Shown here: in pieces, positions 9,201-24,200 of the stretch
Layout of the letters: every line of letters starts with the position of its first letter
Position numbering within the stretch: the stretch's first letter is position 1
From: a virus
IMG/VR virus record: IMGVR_UViG_3300001041_000039
Span: 1-34,324 of that record
Length of the DNA: 34,324 bases
Direction: 5' to 3' (one strand)
The notes under the pieces: model-generated
Told to the model about the DNA's origin: nothing
The model's input: only the letters and a program-made list of their open reading frames with translations
Databases searched by the model: none
Position numbers and translations under genes: made by a program

Positions 9201-12200
9201 TACATATTTTTGTACAGGCGATTGAAATTTTGCTGTTTCTAGGGTTGGAAGTAGTTTATCTGTTTCTCCAGGAGTTTTAAATAGCTGTCTTAACTCCGAG
9301 GAGGGAACGCCTAGTTTTTCAGCTAATGTTTCTAAGATCTTTTGTATGTTAATCAATTCTTTAACCACAGGATCAGAGTTCATTAGAGTTTTTTCAAGGT
9401 CATGTTGTATTCTTGCAAAGCCCTCTTTTACTTCTGGTGTTATTGCCACCGCTCTGGTGCTTTCAGCCATACCACCAAATTGAGACATGTATCTCTGGTA
9501 TTCTATGGTTCCTTCCCCATACTGGGCTTTGGCTTTTTCTTTTACTGCTCCAATAGTAGTTTCTGATTTTATGAAGGTCGCTTGAGAATTTTTAAGTTCC
9601 TCTAATTGTTTTAAAGACCCAGCATAGTAAGCTTTTGTGCCGGCATCTTCATTACCAAATGATATTCTTTCAATTAAAGTATCTTCCATGGAATTTATGG
9701 CATTAACCATAGTGTCTAAACCTTGAAATTGCTTAACCAAATCTTGTTCTTCACGTACCCTAGCCTTTTCCTGTGGCATATGGGTTATTTGGTCAATAAC
9801 TTTCTGAAGATCATTACCTTTAAGATTGCCAGAAAATAGTTGTGTATATAAATCAGCTGTTCTTATTTCAAATTCATCAGCAAATTTGCTTAAAGATATA
9901 CCACCACCCATTAAAGCATCTATTTGCTGTGTAGGTGTGACCATTCTTTTAGCAAAAGGACCGCTAGCACCAACCAGGGAATCCATGGCCAATTTAAGAT
10001 TTCTAGTACCTTCTAATCCGGCACTAAAACCCTGTACGCTTAAAGATTTAAAACTTTCATTAAATACGCGTAGACTTTTACCTGTATCAAACACGGTTTG
10101 CGTTATACTGCCTAAGGATTCCATACTATTTTTAAGGGTTTCGAAGTCTTCTGTTAAATCAGACGTCTCATCACTTAATTTTAATATTTCATCTTTATAT
10201 GCCTTAGTTTGATTGGTCTCTTTATCGCCGGCATCTAACAGCTTTAATCTGATATCTGTTATTAATTGCTCTCTATCTGCTATTTTTTTACTTACATTTT
10301 CTGTTAGAGCTTGTGCCGATTTTAGTTGATCTATCGTGTTTTTTGTAGTTCCTTGTGATGATTTAAAAAAGTATTCTTGATCACTTAATTCGGCGTCTTT
10401 ACGTTTAAATTGCAAATCACCTCTAAAACCAGATAATTCAGGATTCATGGCAGCAGTCATTGATGTTTTAGATTGAGAAATTGATCTAGTGATACTAGAA
10501 AAATCTTCAACTAATTCGGTATTAGCCCGTTCAGATCTAGCCTTCTTAAAGGTCCCTTCAATTATTACAGGCTCTAAATCTATTTTTATATTCTTTATTT
10601 TAGAAACTTGTCCTTTTATAGCATGTTCGTACTCGTCTATTAAAATATCCACATTTTTAAACCGCTTCTTTTCTTTACTACTTAACCCTACTGTTTTATC
10701 CAAAGCGTCTAATTCTTGTTTTTCAATATAGAGTTCAGTAAGCTTAGACTGCATAAGATCTGTTTTACTTTGGGCCTTTTCTAATGCTTTAAAAGAAGTT
10801 TCTGCCTTTTGGTATTTATTTATTGTAAATACTTTTTCAAGTTTAACACCTTTTCTAGGATCTTGTATAGAAGCCAAACTATTTATAAAGGTGGCCACTG
10901 ATTCAAAATTAAGGTCCTTAGCAAAAAAATCTAGATCAGTGAAAAGTCTTCCTAGATTAGTAAAAAAGTTTTTACCTACCTCTGAAAGATTTTTAGCTTT
11001 TGATACCAGCTCCTTATCTTTAAATAGCAGATATTGTTCTGTTGTCATATCCCGTGTACTTCTAACACCTAAGTCAACTTGGGGTGGATTATACTTACCT
11101 CCTAATAAACCACCAGGTTGAGGTACAGCGAAATTACTGGACCAAAAAGATGGCCTAACAAAACTTTTTACACCGTAAGTCATGGACTCTTCCACTAATT
11201 TACTAAACCTATTTTTAGCATTTGCTGTTATTTCTACATTGGATATAGCGGCAGCCATATCATTTAATTCCTTTTCTAATTCTTCAGCCATTTCAAGTTT
11301 AAGCATCTGTTCTTGCATATCAGCGGCCTGTTTGTTTATGACTTGCGCCTGCTGTTTATAGACTTCTTTCATATCTTTTATGGCTTGTTCCACTTTTTTC
11401 TTTTCAGCATCAACATCCAATACTTTGGATTTTACTTCTGTTCCTTGAAGTATTTTATCGGTTGTAGCATTTTTAATAGCCTGCTCATTAAGGGTATTAA
11501 ATATTTTTTGTGCTGATGATGTGTTTTTCTGTATCAAATCCGCTATAAGGGTGGACTCAGCGGCAGATTTTTTAGAAGCTGTTGCTATCTCAGTAAGTTT
11601 TTCATTACTTTCGGCTAGATAACCTGCCATAGTAGCCGCAGCTGCTGTGGCTAGTACTTGTGCAGGTCTATTAATGTCTGGGTCTGTTATTGGGCCAGCA
11701 ACAGCACCGCCTGTGGCGAAAGTTGGTAATTTGCCATATTCATTAATGTAGTCTAGCTTACTTTGACCCAAATGTTTGGCAGAGTCGGCCTTGATTATAT
11801 ATTCACCGTTACTCACCCTAGCTAATATATCGTCTGATGTACCAGTACCTTCGCCCGCTATTGGACCGCCAGTAGCCATTTTAAAATTAACAGCATCTAA
11901 TAATTTTTTTAAATCATCTGGTAAATTTAAAGTGGCCTCTTCACCCTTGCCTACTTTAATTTTAGACAAAGTAGTTACAGCTTTATGTACCTCAGGATAT
12001 TTTTCCTTTAATACATCCAAAGCCATTTCCTCGGACCCTTTAAGTACATCAGATAACTCAGGGTAATCTTTAAGTATATCATTAACTTTACGTAATAAAT
12101 CGGCTTTGTTTTTAAGTTCGTCTTTGCTTTCTATCAAACTGTTTTTAACGGCACCACCAGTAGCAAAACCTGTTAAATCTTCTGGATTATGTGTTTTACT

Positions 12201-15200
12201 GAATTTATCCAATCTGGCATAACCAGCGCGTCTAGCAGTTGCAGCATCTAGTACATACTCGTCTTTACTTAATTTTGCATTAATACTATCAGAAGTAGGA
12301 GTACCTTCACCAAACACTCTGCCGCCATCAGCGAAACCGTACTGTGTTTTATTTTTTTCATAGTCTTCATAAAAGTTTTTTTCAGCCCGTTTAAGTTTTA
12401 TGGCCTGGGATAAAGAGGGTGCCTCACCAGTGTTTGCTACACCAGTGGCTACATCTTTTAACACTTTACCATAATTTTTAGTGGCCTCTGAAAGATCTGT
12501 TCCCAATAGTTTACTAAAAACTAATAAAGCAGCATAAGTGGCTACGGTACCTGCACCTAGTTTCTTTATAGTGTCGTCCGCAAAGCCAAGACTTTTAGCA
12601 AATTCCATAATTGCTGTTTTTGACGCAGTCATAGTAGTAACAGCGCCATATAAAGTAGCTTTTGCTGCGGTATCTTCTCTGGATGTAGTAAGTGTTTTTT
12701 CTTGTGTTTTTAGGTCTTCTATTAACCCTTTATTTTGATTAACAGCGGGCTTGGCTTCTTCTGCCGCGAGTTGTGCCCTTAATACTTGAAGCTGTTCATC
12801 TAATTTCTTAACTGTTGCGTTTTCGCCAGCTTTTTGAAAAGCGGAAGCAACACTGGCTGCGGCAGTGGCTTTCATTACAGTTTTATCATCAATAAACTGT
12901 GTTTGTTGATTTGCTGTTTGTAATTTATTTATGGCTTCCACATCTGCAGTGAACGTTGGTTTGTTTGGAACAGTTTTTAAACCAAACCACTTACTTTCTT
13001 CTGGTACGACATCCTTCATTTGTGTTACAAAATCACGGAAATCTAGACCAGAAAACATTCGTTGAGAAGCTTCTGTTGCTGTGTAGTTTTTAGCACCAAA
13101 AACATTCTGGCTACCTATTTCTTTAAGTGTTCTATCTACCCCTAATTGAGATGTTAAATTTTTAGTCATAACATCTAGAACTTTATTGGCTTCTATCACC
13201 ATATCGGAATTGCCGGTGGCTGACGCTCTATCGCGCATTTCAGCTACACGCTCTAGTCCAGTTAGTAAATCTTGTGGTGAACTAGCAGACATATATTTTT
13301 CTAACTGTTTATCAAGTTCCCCTGGACTACCTAAAGCCATTAAAATGTCTTCAAGCTTAGTAACAGTATCCGCAGTATTAGTAGCTACCCTAGAGGTTTC
13401 TATTTTTAATTCAGCGTACCCTGTGTCACCTGTTCTAGCAACAGTTTCAGTAAAGTTTTGCATTTCGTCCTTAGTTAGCACAGAACCAAAGCCTTTTGAT
13501 ACAGCAGCTATGCTATCAAGTGCCACAAGAGCTTTATCGGAGGAGTACATGCCCTCTGACGCACCTTGTTTTTGTATATCTAATTCTTTTAGTTGAGCGG
13601 CTAAGTTTCTGTAATCCTCTGAGCCTATTAAAGTACGTTGTTGAACAGTCAGGTCTTTATACTTAGGCCCGCCCGTATCAAAAGTGTCTAATCCCTCAGA
13701 TATACCTTTTAAATAACCTGTGGTGCCTTTAAATACTTCTTGACGGCTACGTTCAACAGCTATGTTTTCTTCAATTGCTCTTTTGCCAGATTCAAATGTT
13801 TTAGTTAAATCGGCCAATACAGCTCTATATTGCATTACCACTTGATTATTTTTTAATATAGTAGTTAGGTTTTCTAACTCTTTATATAAGTCATTAGCTA
13901 TGGTAACACTGCCTTCATCCAAACCTTCTACTTTTAATTTATCTAAGTCCTCCATGTAACTTCTAAATTTAATCATAGGTTTAGCGTAATACTCTTCAAA
14001 ATCTTTTTTCCATGATTTTTGGAATGGAGATTCACCAAAACCTTTGCCTGTAGAAGCGGTAGGAGTAAACCCTTTACCAGATTGTAGCAGAGTGGTTGTT
14101 GCTATGTCACTAAAAAAGCGCTCCCCTAAATCAAATTCCTTTTTGAAATCTTTTGCAGATATGGCCCTAATACCCGCGCCGGCGCCGGCTACAAATTCAT
14201 TAAGTATCTCTATTTTGTCTGTGATCTCATCTTGTATATGATTGGCAGGAAAGATGTTTTCAACTAATTGCTGCATGTCTTTATCAAAAGCACGCTCTTC
14301 CACTTTTAGTGTTTTTGTATTAAAGTATTGTGCAACCCACTCAAATACACCATCCGAGGTTTCTTTGAGTTTAACTATTGCTTGTTTGCCCGCCATATTA
14401 TACTTTGCAGCCACGTCATCCATAAATAGTACTATATCGTTATTAAGCACTTTACCTTGGCGTTCAAAAAGACCTGCGGACTCTAATTTACCCTTAGTTA
14501 ATTCTTTTGTAAAATCTAATGATTTAGCAGAGGGCAGGGCACGCTGCATAACAGTTTGCCCTAAAACATCCTGCCAATTAATTTTACCTTTAAGGCCGGC
14601 TATATTTAGTCTGGGTTCCATGTTAAGTATAACATCATACCCTTCTTTTAATCTGGGGTCAGCAAATATTTTAGCAATCTCATTTGGATCTAATCCCTTA
14701 GTATTAATGTTGCCTAATACATTACTAAATTCCTTATAAGTAGCCGCGTAATCATTTCTAAGCGCCTTTAATGTCTCTTGATATTTTTTAATATCTTTAT
14801 CCACAGCAGAAGACATAGGCGATTTTGCTTTTATTGATAGCAAATTGTTTAACTGTGCGGTTACTTCAGCAATAGCTTTGGCGGGGGCCACTTTAATACC
14901 CTTAGCAAGCATTTCTCCTATAATAGGCACCTCACTCGCTATATCTTTAATCATTTTTTTAGTGTTTTCAGACCCACCTGTTTTGGTTAAATCCTCTATA
15001 AATTTGGAAGCCACGTCTACTTCCGATTCCGCCAGTTGTTTAGTTCTGGATTTATCCAGTACTTTAAAATACTCGTCAAAATTAGTGCTGGCTTTAAGCA
15101 CCGCATTGCCTACTTTATCATAACCTAACACCAGGTTACTATTAGATTCTGCTAATTGATTTGCTAAACTTATTACATCTTCTTGTGCTCTACCTAATGT

Positions 15201-18200
15201 AATTATAGGAGCTTCATAAGTGTTTAAAGATTTTCTACGTTCTTTGGTGGCGGGATCATTTAATTTATTTAAATCCTCTATTTTGCTTTGTAAAACATCA
15301 TAGGAAGCCGCCATATTTTTAATATTAGTAAGATTATCTTCTTGAATACTACGCATACTATACATAGCATTTGCGTAATCTTGTGCAGATTGAGTCATCC
15401 TACCATATTGATCCCCTAGTACTTTTATTGCCGGTACTAATGCTGCTATTGTGGTTAGTAATGGGGCAACCGCGGCTATAAAGGAAGTATCGTCCGTAGC
15501 TAAATTTTCAGTTAACTTTTTGCCTATATCACCGAGTGAATCACCAAAACCTTTTACAGCCATACCTCCTAAATAGGAACCCATACCAGCTACTTCGGCG
15601 CCCATGGCCAAACCACCAGAAACTAATTTCTTTAGTGCTTGATGTATACCCAGCTCTTTAACTGTTTTTTCTATGTCTTCTTTGGTCATACTATTACGTT
15701 TTCTAATAGTTTCAATAGTCTCCCCTATACCAGCGGTACTACTAAGTTTAGTCCCTACTGTTTTTCCGGCAGCCCCGAATGAGGCTATTCCTTTACCTGT
15801 GGTAGAAACACTATCAGCAACAAAACTATTAAATACTTTACCTACTTCTTGTAGTTTAAAGGACAACCTGCCAAAAGAGGAATGAAAATCTGATAATTTA
15901 GTCCCTCTGGTTACGTCAGTCTTTCCGCCACTAGCATCCGTAGTAGTAAATTTACCTAATGTTTTAAGACCGGCAGTGGCTAATTTACCACCGCCTAAAC
16001 CAAATAGTTCATATTTAGTTTTGGCTAATTCTTTAGTAAATTGTTCTCCGGCCCCAGATATACCTAAAAAGTCCTTACCTCCAGCAAGCATGTCACCTAA
16101 GGATTCGGCTAGTTGCTGTCCCTTAGTCATATAGGTCAGTAAGGCCACAAAAGCAGCGCCGGCCGCTTTGATAGGATCAGGTATAGCAGACAGTGTTTCA
16201 AAAAATGTTTTAACTCCACTTAAACCTATTTTAAATGCCGGCAAAGCTACTTTACCAATAGACATCTGTAGTTCTACTAAAGCAACTTTGGTTTGTTCGA
16301 GCTGTTTTCTATAAGTACCCATTAATTCAGCATTACGTCTTTCTGCGGAGCCTTTGGAATTCATACTCTCTTTGGTGGCACGTAAAGCTTGATCCCAGTT
16401 ATCCATTAAAGCTATGAGAGAGTTATATTGTCTGGTACCACCAAGTGCTTGGGAGGTAGCCAATTTTTGGGCGTTACTAAGGTCTTTCCATTTTTTGCTT
16501 AGATCATCTAAAACACTAAAACCAGATCTTAACTGTCCAGTAGATTCCATGACAGGAATACCTAATTTACCCAGCTGCTCTGGCCCTTTTTCGGCAGAAA
16601 GTCTACGTAAAATAAATCTAAGAGAAGTACCTACTTCTTTACCTGATTGTCTTGTAGTTGAACCGATAGCGGCAACAATACCATTTAATTGATCAAAAGT
16701 AACACCAGCAATTTTGGCTGCCGAGGCGGACTTTTGAATAGCATTGGCTAAGTCACCAGCAGTAATAGCGCTCTTGGCTTCAACCTCACTCCAAGCATCT
16801 AAAAAGCGCATAGCACTATTACCTTCTTCTTGGTAAATTTTCATGGCTGATGTTAAAGCTTCAGTAGCTTCTGATGCTTTTAATGTAGTAACATTAGCAG
16901 CTAAGGTAGATACCTTAGTTCTATCTATTATTTCTGCTTGTGTTAAACCTTGCTGTGCAAAAACATTCATAGATTGTAATACATCTGTTATACCAACACC
17001 ATATTGTTTGGCGAAGGTAACCGCGGCCGCTGATAAACCATTTATATCAGAAGACAGAGGATTTAACATCATTTTAAGTGTGGCTAAACTATACTCTATT
17101 TCAGCTAAGGTACTAATAGCTTGTTTGAGTTGCGCAAAACCTCCGTACACTACGGTAGAAGCAGCACCCCATTTAACAGCACGCCCTATTGCACCTCTAA
17201 ATCCGCTATTAGATCCTTGCATAGCGGAGGCTAAATCTCTTTCTTTTATTGTTATGTCACTTAGTGATTTACCATACTTAGCAAAGTCCACCACAACATT
17301 ACGAACAACCTGCCCAGTCTGATCCAGAACTTTGATAGGATAAGATCTAACCTCACCTACACGTGCACCACCAGATTCTTGAGGCTTCTCAAAATACTCT
17401 TTTACTTTTTCTACATTACTTGTGTGCATAGCCAGTTGCTCTTTCGGCGCTAACCATTTTGGAACTGGCACTGTGCCTGCCTCACCCCAGTCTTTATTGG
17501 CAGACTGGTTAATCATGGTGTATGAGTTCTCTACGGATTTTAAATACTTTATGACAGTCTCTAAATTCTTCTTTTGAGCTGCTCCAAAATCGTCCGTTAG
17601 ATTATACTTCATGTAACGTTCAAGAGAAGCGCGGAGCCTACTTAATTTTTCAGCCAAAAGATCAAAATCCCAAGCATGCATAACATCAGAGCCCATCCTA
17701 GTTAGCATCTCGGCATTTTGCATCATGTCTATCATTTCTCTTTTAACATTGGAACCAGTAATTGTAGATACAGCTGTACGTGCTTTTTCAACAGCAGGGG
17801 TCATCACACTGTCTTTTTGTAAATCACTTACTATATTTTCAAACATTGATTGTAGTTGTTTATCATCACCTAATGGTGTTGTAGCCTTAGTAGCCAACTC
17901 ACCTGGTGTTTGATAAACATTTAGTCTACGTGCCATTTCCGGCATTACAAATTTTTTATCTTCTGTGTAAATGTCTGTTCTAGAACCAGCTACCCTACTA
18001 ACAAACTTTCGCATTCTTGATATAGCGGATTGTGCCTTACCATAACTTGCGGTTTCCGCCTCAAAATCTTTTGAGGAGCTAGCCGCTTCGTAGGCCCTTT
18101 TTGCCTCCTTGGCTTGAGATAAGTAGTAATCTCCTTCCGCCATTCTATACAATTTCCAAGCTTTATTTAATTGCGCTCCTGCTCTACGTTCACCTTCAGG

Positions 18201-21200
18201 TCCACCTTGATCAGTGGCTAGCTGTTTAAATTTATCTGTTGCTTTTCTAAATCTATCCATATCTGGGCCAGTTTTACCTGTGCCTCTAATTATGTCGGAT
18301 AAATCTTTACTTACTTTTTCGAGACTATTAAGCTCTTCTTCATAGTTGATGTTACGAACTTGCCGTTGGAATTCTTTGGCGGCTGTATGGAATGTGGTGA
18401 AGTTCTCTAAATCGGCCCATACATCCTTACCAGCGGCTATTTTAGGGCTATATAATTTGTCTATATCACTAATTGAATCGGTTTCGTCAAGTTTAAAACC
18501 CTTAATTTTCTCTTCACTCTCTTTAGGTGTCATCGGTCTGTAAGAAGCAGCCCTTTGTCTACCGCCGCCCGCAGTTTTAACAGATTCAAAATGTTTTGAA
18601 GACTCATCTAACATTCTCTTTAAATCAGAAGCACTTATATTTAAAGGACTAGCCTTCTTTGCGGCCTCCGTTTGTTCCTCTAAACTACCTGTGGTTCTAA
18701 ATTTACCAGCAAACCTTCTAGCTTTAGCTACGGCATCCACATCTTTAGCTAATAAGGCTGGGTCTTGTTTAAATTTCACAACTTCAGGGGTATCTTCACC
18801 CTTACCCGTGCTACTATAATACTTAGCCTCGCCTTTAGTTGCACCAATGGCTGTCATATAAACATTTAACTGTGATGCCACATCCAGTAATTTATATGCG
18901 GCCGCTAGACTGGGTTTGTCCCCTTTCTCAATGAGTTTGGCGTAAACTTCTGGGAAATCAGATGTACCGGAAGTTTGTATGGCTTCTCCAATAGCTTTTT
19001 TAACCCCCTCACCTACTGTCTTTATATCCATAGGATATTTTTCACCAGTAGTTTCATCTTTCATTACAACATCTATATGCCCGGTTATAGGGCCAGACTT
19101 TGTGGTTAAAGCCACAAATTGTTCTATGGCAGCTGTGGGGTCCATAGATATTATATCTTTTTGTATTTTAGCATGTATGGCTTGACCAACAAGAGCAGAG
19201 GCTTCTAAGAAGTCATTAGGAATGTTGTCACTTTCTCCACGCATTGCTGACACTATGGCAGCTATCTGACGACTATTTAATTCTTTTTCAGAGAAGTCTT
19301 CTTTTTTAAACCCACTCTTATAGGAACCGCCGCCGGCTAAAGCACTGGCTCTATATATTGTTGCATATGTTGCACCGCTAAGCTCATTGTGGCCACCTGT
19401 TATTTGGGCAGACCATTTTTTAAGCTGTTCTACATCGATAGCAGGCTCAGTAGTTGTCTGAGTTTTAGCTTGTGGGGTGTCTCCTACAAATAAACCTATA
19501 CCAGCAGCAATGCTTTGTAGATGAACATTTAAAGCACCGCCAGTAAAAGTAAATGGTCCCCCTGGAACACCAGCACCCGGTGTTGTTATACCAGGGGTAG
19601 CCGGGGGCGGGGGCCCTCCTGCAGACCCGTAAATACCGGCCTCCATTATAGGAGAAGATACTTTAGCCGCCTCTATACCTGCGGCGGAACGATATGTTGT
19701 TCCCCTAACTTTACCTGAGGAGACAGGGGGTAACATAGTAGCCACGTCCATACCAGAGGCACTAGAAGTTTTAAATACTTTTAAAGCTCTATCTAGTGAA
19801 TATAAGGCCTTCATTTTTTCTGAAAATACGTCTACATACTCATCTACTTTGGTTTGTAGTTCTTCGGGAGTTAAGCCTTGATCTTTAAATTTAGTTTCAG
19901 CTATCTTACTAAGTTCGCTTTTACCTAGTAGCTCTATTTCTTGTAACACTGACGGCTCTACTACTGGCAGCCCCGCTAATGTAGTATAATAGTCTACAAC
20001 ATCACGCATACGCATTAAATCCTTAGCTGAGGATCTATCTTTAAATACTTGCGTATGTATTGGAGACATTGTGGCTAAGTCACCCGTGGTTAATTCAGTA
20101 AGCTTACCAATACTATCTTGTATTGATTTAATATCCAGAGGTTCGTAATTAGCAATAGCTGCAGTTACAGCTTGCACGTCTTTCTGTGAATTTTTTAATC
20201 TATCGGCAGAAGTCTTTACCAATTCACCGTAAGCACCAGAACCAGATACCTCATATAACTGATTAAGCTCATCTTCCAAATTAGATGCGGTAGCTACTGC
20301 CTTTGCCATACTAGACGAGTATCTAGCTTCTTCTTTTTTACCATAAGCACCTGGCTGTAATTTAGATATACCCACATCTAAATCTAACGCGCCTTTACCA
20401 TGCTTACTGATATAAGCACCCATTTGGCTTTCTGTACTAGCGCCGGCGGTTCTAAATTTATATAATGGTGCTTCTTTACTAGTTATTAGGCTTGAAGCTA
20501 CCGCAGATGGACTTGATTCTTTTAATCTTCTGGCATATTCTTCTTTGGCTGCCGCTTTAAGGGTGTCAGGAGACATTCCTTGGCCCTTATTAGCGGCTAT
20601 TTGTTTCTGTAATGTATCCAGAGCCGAATTTATAATAGACTGCTCTAAACGCGTTAGAAAGCCTCTAAAACCCATCTTGTCTACCATCTCAGCAGTAAAT
20701 TTATCTATATCAGATAAGTCAGCAGTTACACCATAAGCGGTTGCCATACTTTTAACATCATCCGCCATCCCTTTGGACAACATGCTATGTATTCTATCTG
20801 TTATAGCTTGAGCATCTGCCTTAACAAAATCTTTAAGATCTTCGTAGTCTTTATTATTTAAAATGTTTTTATATACTTTTTCTCCGCCACCAGGTTCCAT
20901 TATATCTCTGGTTATATCCGAGGACACAGAAGCGGCGCCGGCATGTTTAACGTCCATACCTTTCTGTAAGCTAAATCGGGTTAGCTCATTCATTCTAGCT
21001 TGTTCGTCCCTAGAGAATTTCTGATCGCCCTTAGCACCTATTAAGCTGGATTCCCCAGATACATCTTTATTGTAAGAAAGACTTAAGCGTGTAAAAGCCT
21101 CTGTTTCAGGGCCTGTATGAATTTTAAATAACTGCGCGGCCACAGCTGACTTAGTTCTCTCATTTGCCAAAGAGGCACCTGTTTGAAATTTAAATGATTT

Positions 21201-24200
21201 TTTAAATTTATCATCTAAGGTCTCTATTACTGCCGCAACTTTATCTGCGTTATTTTTTAATTCGTCCGCGTTACTAAGATCTTTTATGTTAGTCACGGCC
21301 GCTTCTAACTTGTCAGCATCTGTTTTATCGAGTAAGTTGCTTATTTGTTCAAGTACTTTATTTAAATCCTTGGAATCTCCGGCTAAAGCCTGCATCTGTT
21401 CGGATAAAGATAAGAAACCCATATCTTCCGTAGCAAAAGGTTTCTGCATAAAACTGAAACCTTTTTCTGTTGGAAATTTTTTAGCAAAAGACTCTCCCAT
21501 CTCTGCTAAGGTATATTCCGATGCTGGGGGCTGCACCGCGCCATAAGTAAACTGATCTCTAAATACTGATGCTGTATCAGATAAATCCTGAGTTAAGGTA
21601 TCATAATGTTTTTTAATATCCCCTCTGGCTTTAACATTAATAGCAGAGTGAATTTCTATGGCGTCACCGTCAAAATCTAGTTTTTGTTGATGTGCTATAT
21701 ACTTAGGTAATAAATTGGATATAGCGGCATTAAGCTTATCAATTAAATCTGTTAATTTTTCTAGCTTCTCTGGTGAGGCTGCGGCGCCTTTACTTAACTC
21801 ACCGGCACGTTTGGTGGATAGATCTTCCCGCTGTTTAGTCATTCTTTGAATAACGCCAGATAAAGCATCCATCGGTAGATTGGGCATACCAGGAACAGCC
21901 AATACATTACTAGCCATACCTCCTTTACCTTCATCTAGTAGTCTAGCTTTATAGGGCTGTATTGAAGATGTACCTGTAAAAGGATAACGAAGGCTCTCTA
22001 TATAAGGAGCTAGCTCTTCTTCTATGTATTTTTTTATAGTGGCTTTTTCTTCCGCTGTGCTCCCTTTACCCTGCAGATCTTGGGTGTAACGCAGCATGTC
22101 TAATAGAGTACCTTCTACCTTAGTAGCTGGAGCAGCCTCGCCTTCTTTTGTAAATTTCTTGGTGAAGGACACAGGTATCTTTCTGGCTATTTCCGCAGGG
22201 ACACCGATCTCATGCTGACCCAATACTGGAAGACCTAACTCACTTGTACGTTTTAGACGCTTGCTATGTTTTTCTTTTATAGATTGTGTTTGTTCCTGCA
22301 GTGATTTTAAAGATTTAATACTTTTTTCTGATATCCCCATCTCTTGTTGCATTTCTGGTGATAGGCCCTCTAGATCACCTATGATGGCGGACATCTGTGT
22401 ATCAAATGTTTCTAGATCTTTTGTCTTATCAACAGTAGCAGAAACAGCCTTAGCCATGACAGCTGGTATTTTTCTAGTAAATAAAGTTTCTGCAACAGAA
22501 CCACTTTTACCTAAGGTAGTTTCAGCCAAAGTCTCTAAATAATTTATTTTAGCTTTTTGGACAGCAGCAAGTTTATTATTCATCTCTTGTTCTAACATGC
22601 CCTTACCGCCAGAAAAATCTTTACTAATGGTATTTAGTTGCTCAAGTAAGTTACCTTTTGGATCTACTTTAAATGGTACTTTACCTTCGCTCAATTGTCC
22701 TGAAACTGTGGCGCCGGCATGTCTAAGAGCTTTAAGTATGGCGTTGTATCTTTTTTCGGCATAGTTAGCTTGGGATTGAACAACACCTTCCATAGAACTA
22801 GCGTAGGACTTATCCATAGATGCGGACAAATCATCGTTTATATTCTTTTTAAATGTTATCCACATTTGTTCTAATTCTTTTACATATTTAGGATCATAGG
22901 TGGATAGCCTGCCCCCTTTCACTCTTATGTCACTAGTGGTGGACAACACAGAAGATTTAAGCATTCCCGCAGCAGCTTCTTTCATAACTGCTTCCGCTGT
23001 TTTACGTGAATCTACATTTTTAGCCATATAGTACTGTTCAGTGTTGGTTACAAAATCTTGGTAGTCCTTAGCGGAGTTTATTAAGTTTTGTAATACACGT
23101 GTAGGCTCTTCGGGACCAAATTCCCCGGCTACTAAGGGCTCAGGATAAACACCGCGGCCAGCAGGGGACGGGACATAGAAGTCCTCAAACGCTGTGGGCT
23201 TTTGACCAAGTTTGGCTTTAGAAGCATCAGATGATGGTAATTGTAGCATAAAGGGCTTGTTGAATTTCTCAACATCCATAACAGTTCCCAACATACTACG
23301 CTTACCTTTATCCAGTGTTCCTGTAGAATAGTCAAAAGATTTTAATTCATCTACCGATACTTTTTCTAACTTATTTCTTAAAGCTCCTAAAACCTCAGAG
23401 TCTTTATTAGTATTGGCTATTAGGGTCTTTATGTATTCCCAATGTTTTTTATCGGTATCACTTAGCTGTTCTACAAGTTCTGCTTGACTACCAGCACCCT
23501 GAATTGGTGTCTGGTTTATTTCCTTCATCAATTCCGAATCTTTACCAAAAACATTTAGATAGGCTGTATAAGCTGGGACATTAAGCTTTGCACCTTTTAT
23601 ACGTTTACGCACATCAGTGGTAGACCATGCCTCGGTAGCGGTAGGCTCCTCCACTACCTGTAAGAATTTTTGACCGACAAGACTCTTACGTTTTTCTCCA
23701 AACTCGTCTATAATTTCTGTATAAAAATTAGACATCTCCTCAAGAGCGGCGCCACGTTTTGCCATTACAGCTGCTTGATCAGACTTCTTACCACGTTGCA
23801 TAAAGATTTTTGTTAAAGCTTCCTCTGCCTTTCCTGGGTCGGTACCCTTAAAACCCAAAGCGGAACTGTATGTAGATAAGGATTCTTTACCACTACCGAG
23901 TAATTTTTTATACATATCGGGGGCGAACTTATCCCGTAACGTTGTGTAGGCCTCATCTTTTTCTGATGCTTTTTGGACATTAGCAACGTTATTAAGTATG
24001 GTCTCTAATACCTCTGTCTGTAAACCACGTTTACCAGCACCTAAGGAACTTATTCTAACATCAATTGGTTTTAGTTCATACAAACCACCTTCTTTAATCA
24101 TACTACTATATGTTTGTTTCAGGTTATTTATACCATCAACACCATCGGTTATGGCTATACCAATTGAACTAAATAGCTCCTTGGCTTTATTATAGATATC

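Noticed and set aside
18675-19382. Cas4 as part of a CRISPR system
   Set aside because: The four cysteines of the Cas4 iron-sulfur cluster are missing and there are no cas genes or arrays in the window; only the broader RecB-like nuclease call is supported.
23132-23335. Minus-strand frame of 67 codons inside the tape measure gene
   Set aside because: It lies entirely within the tape measure frame in another phase and has no supporting start signal.
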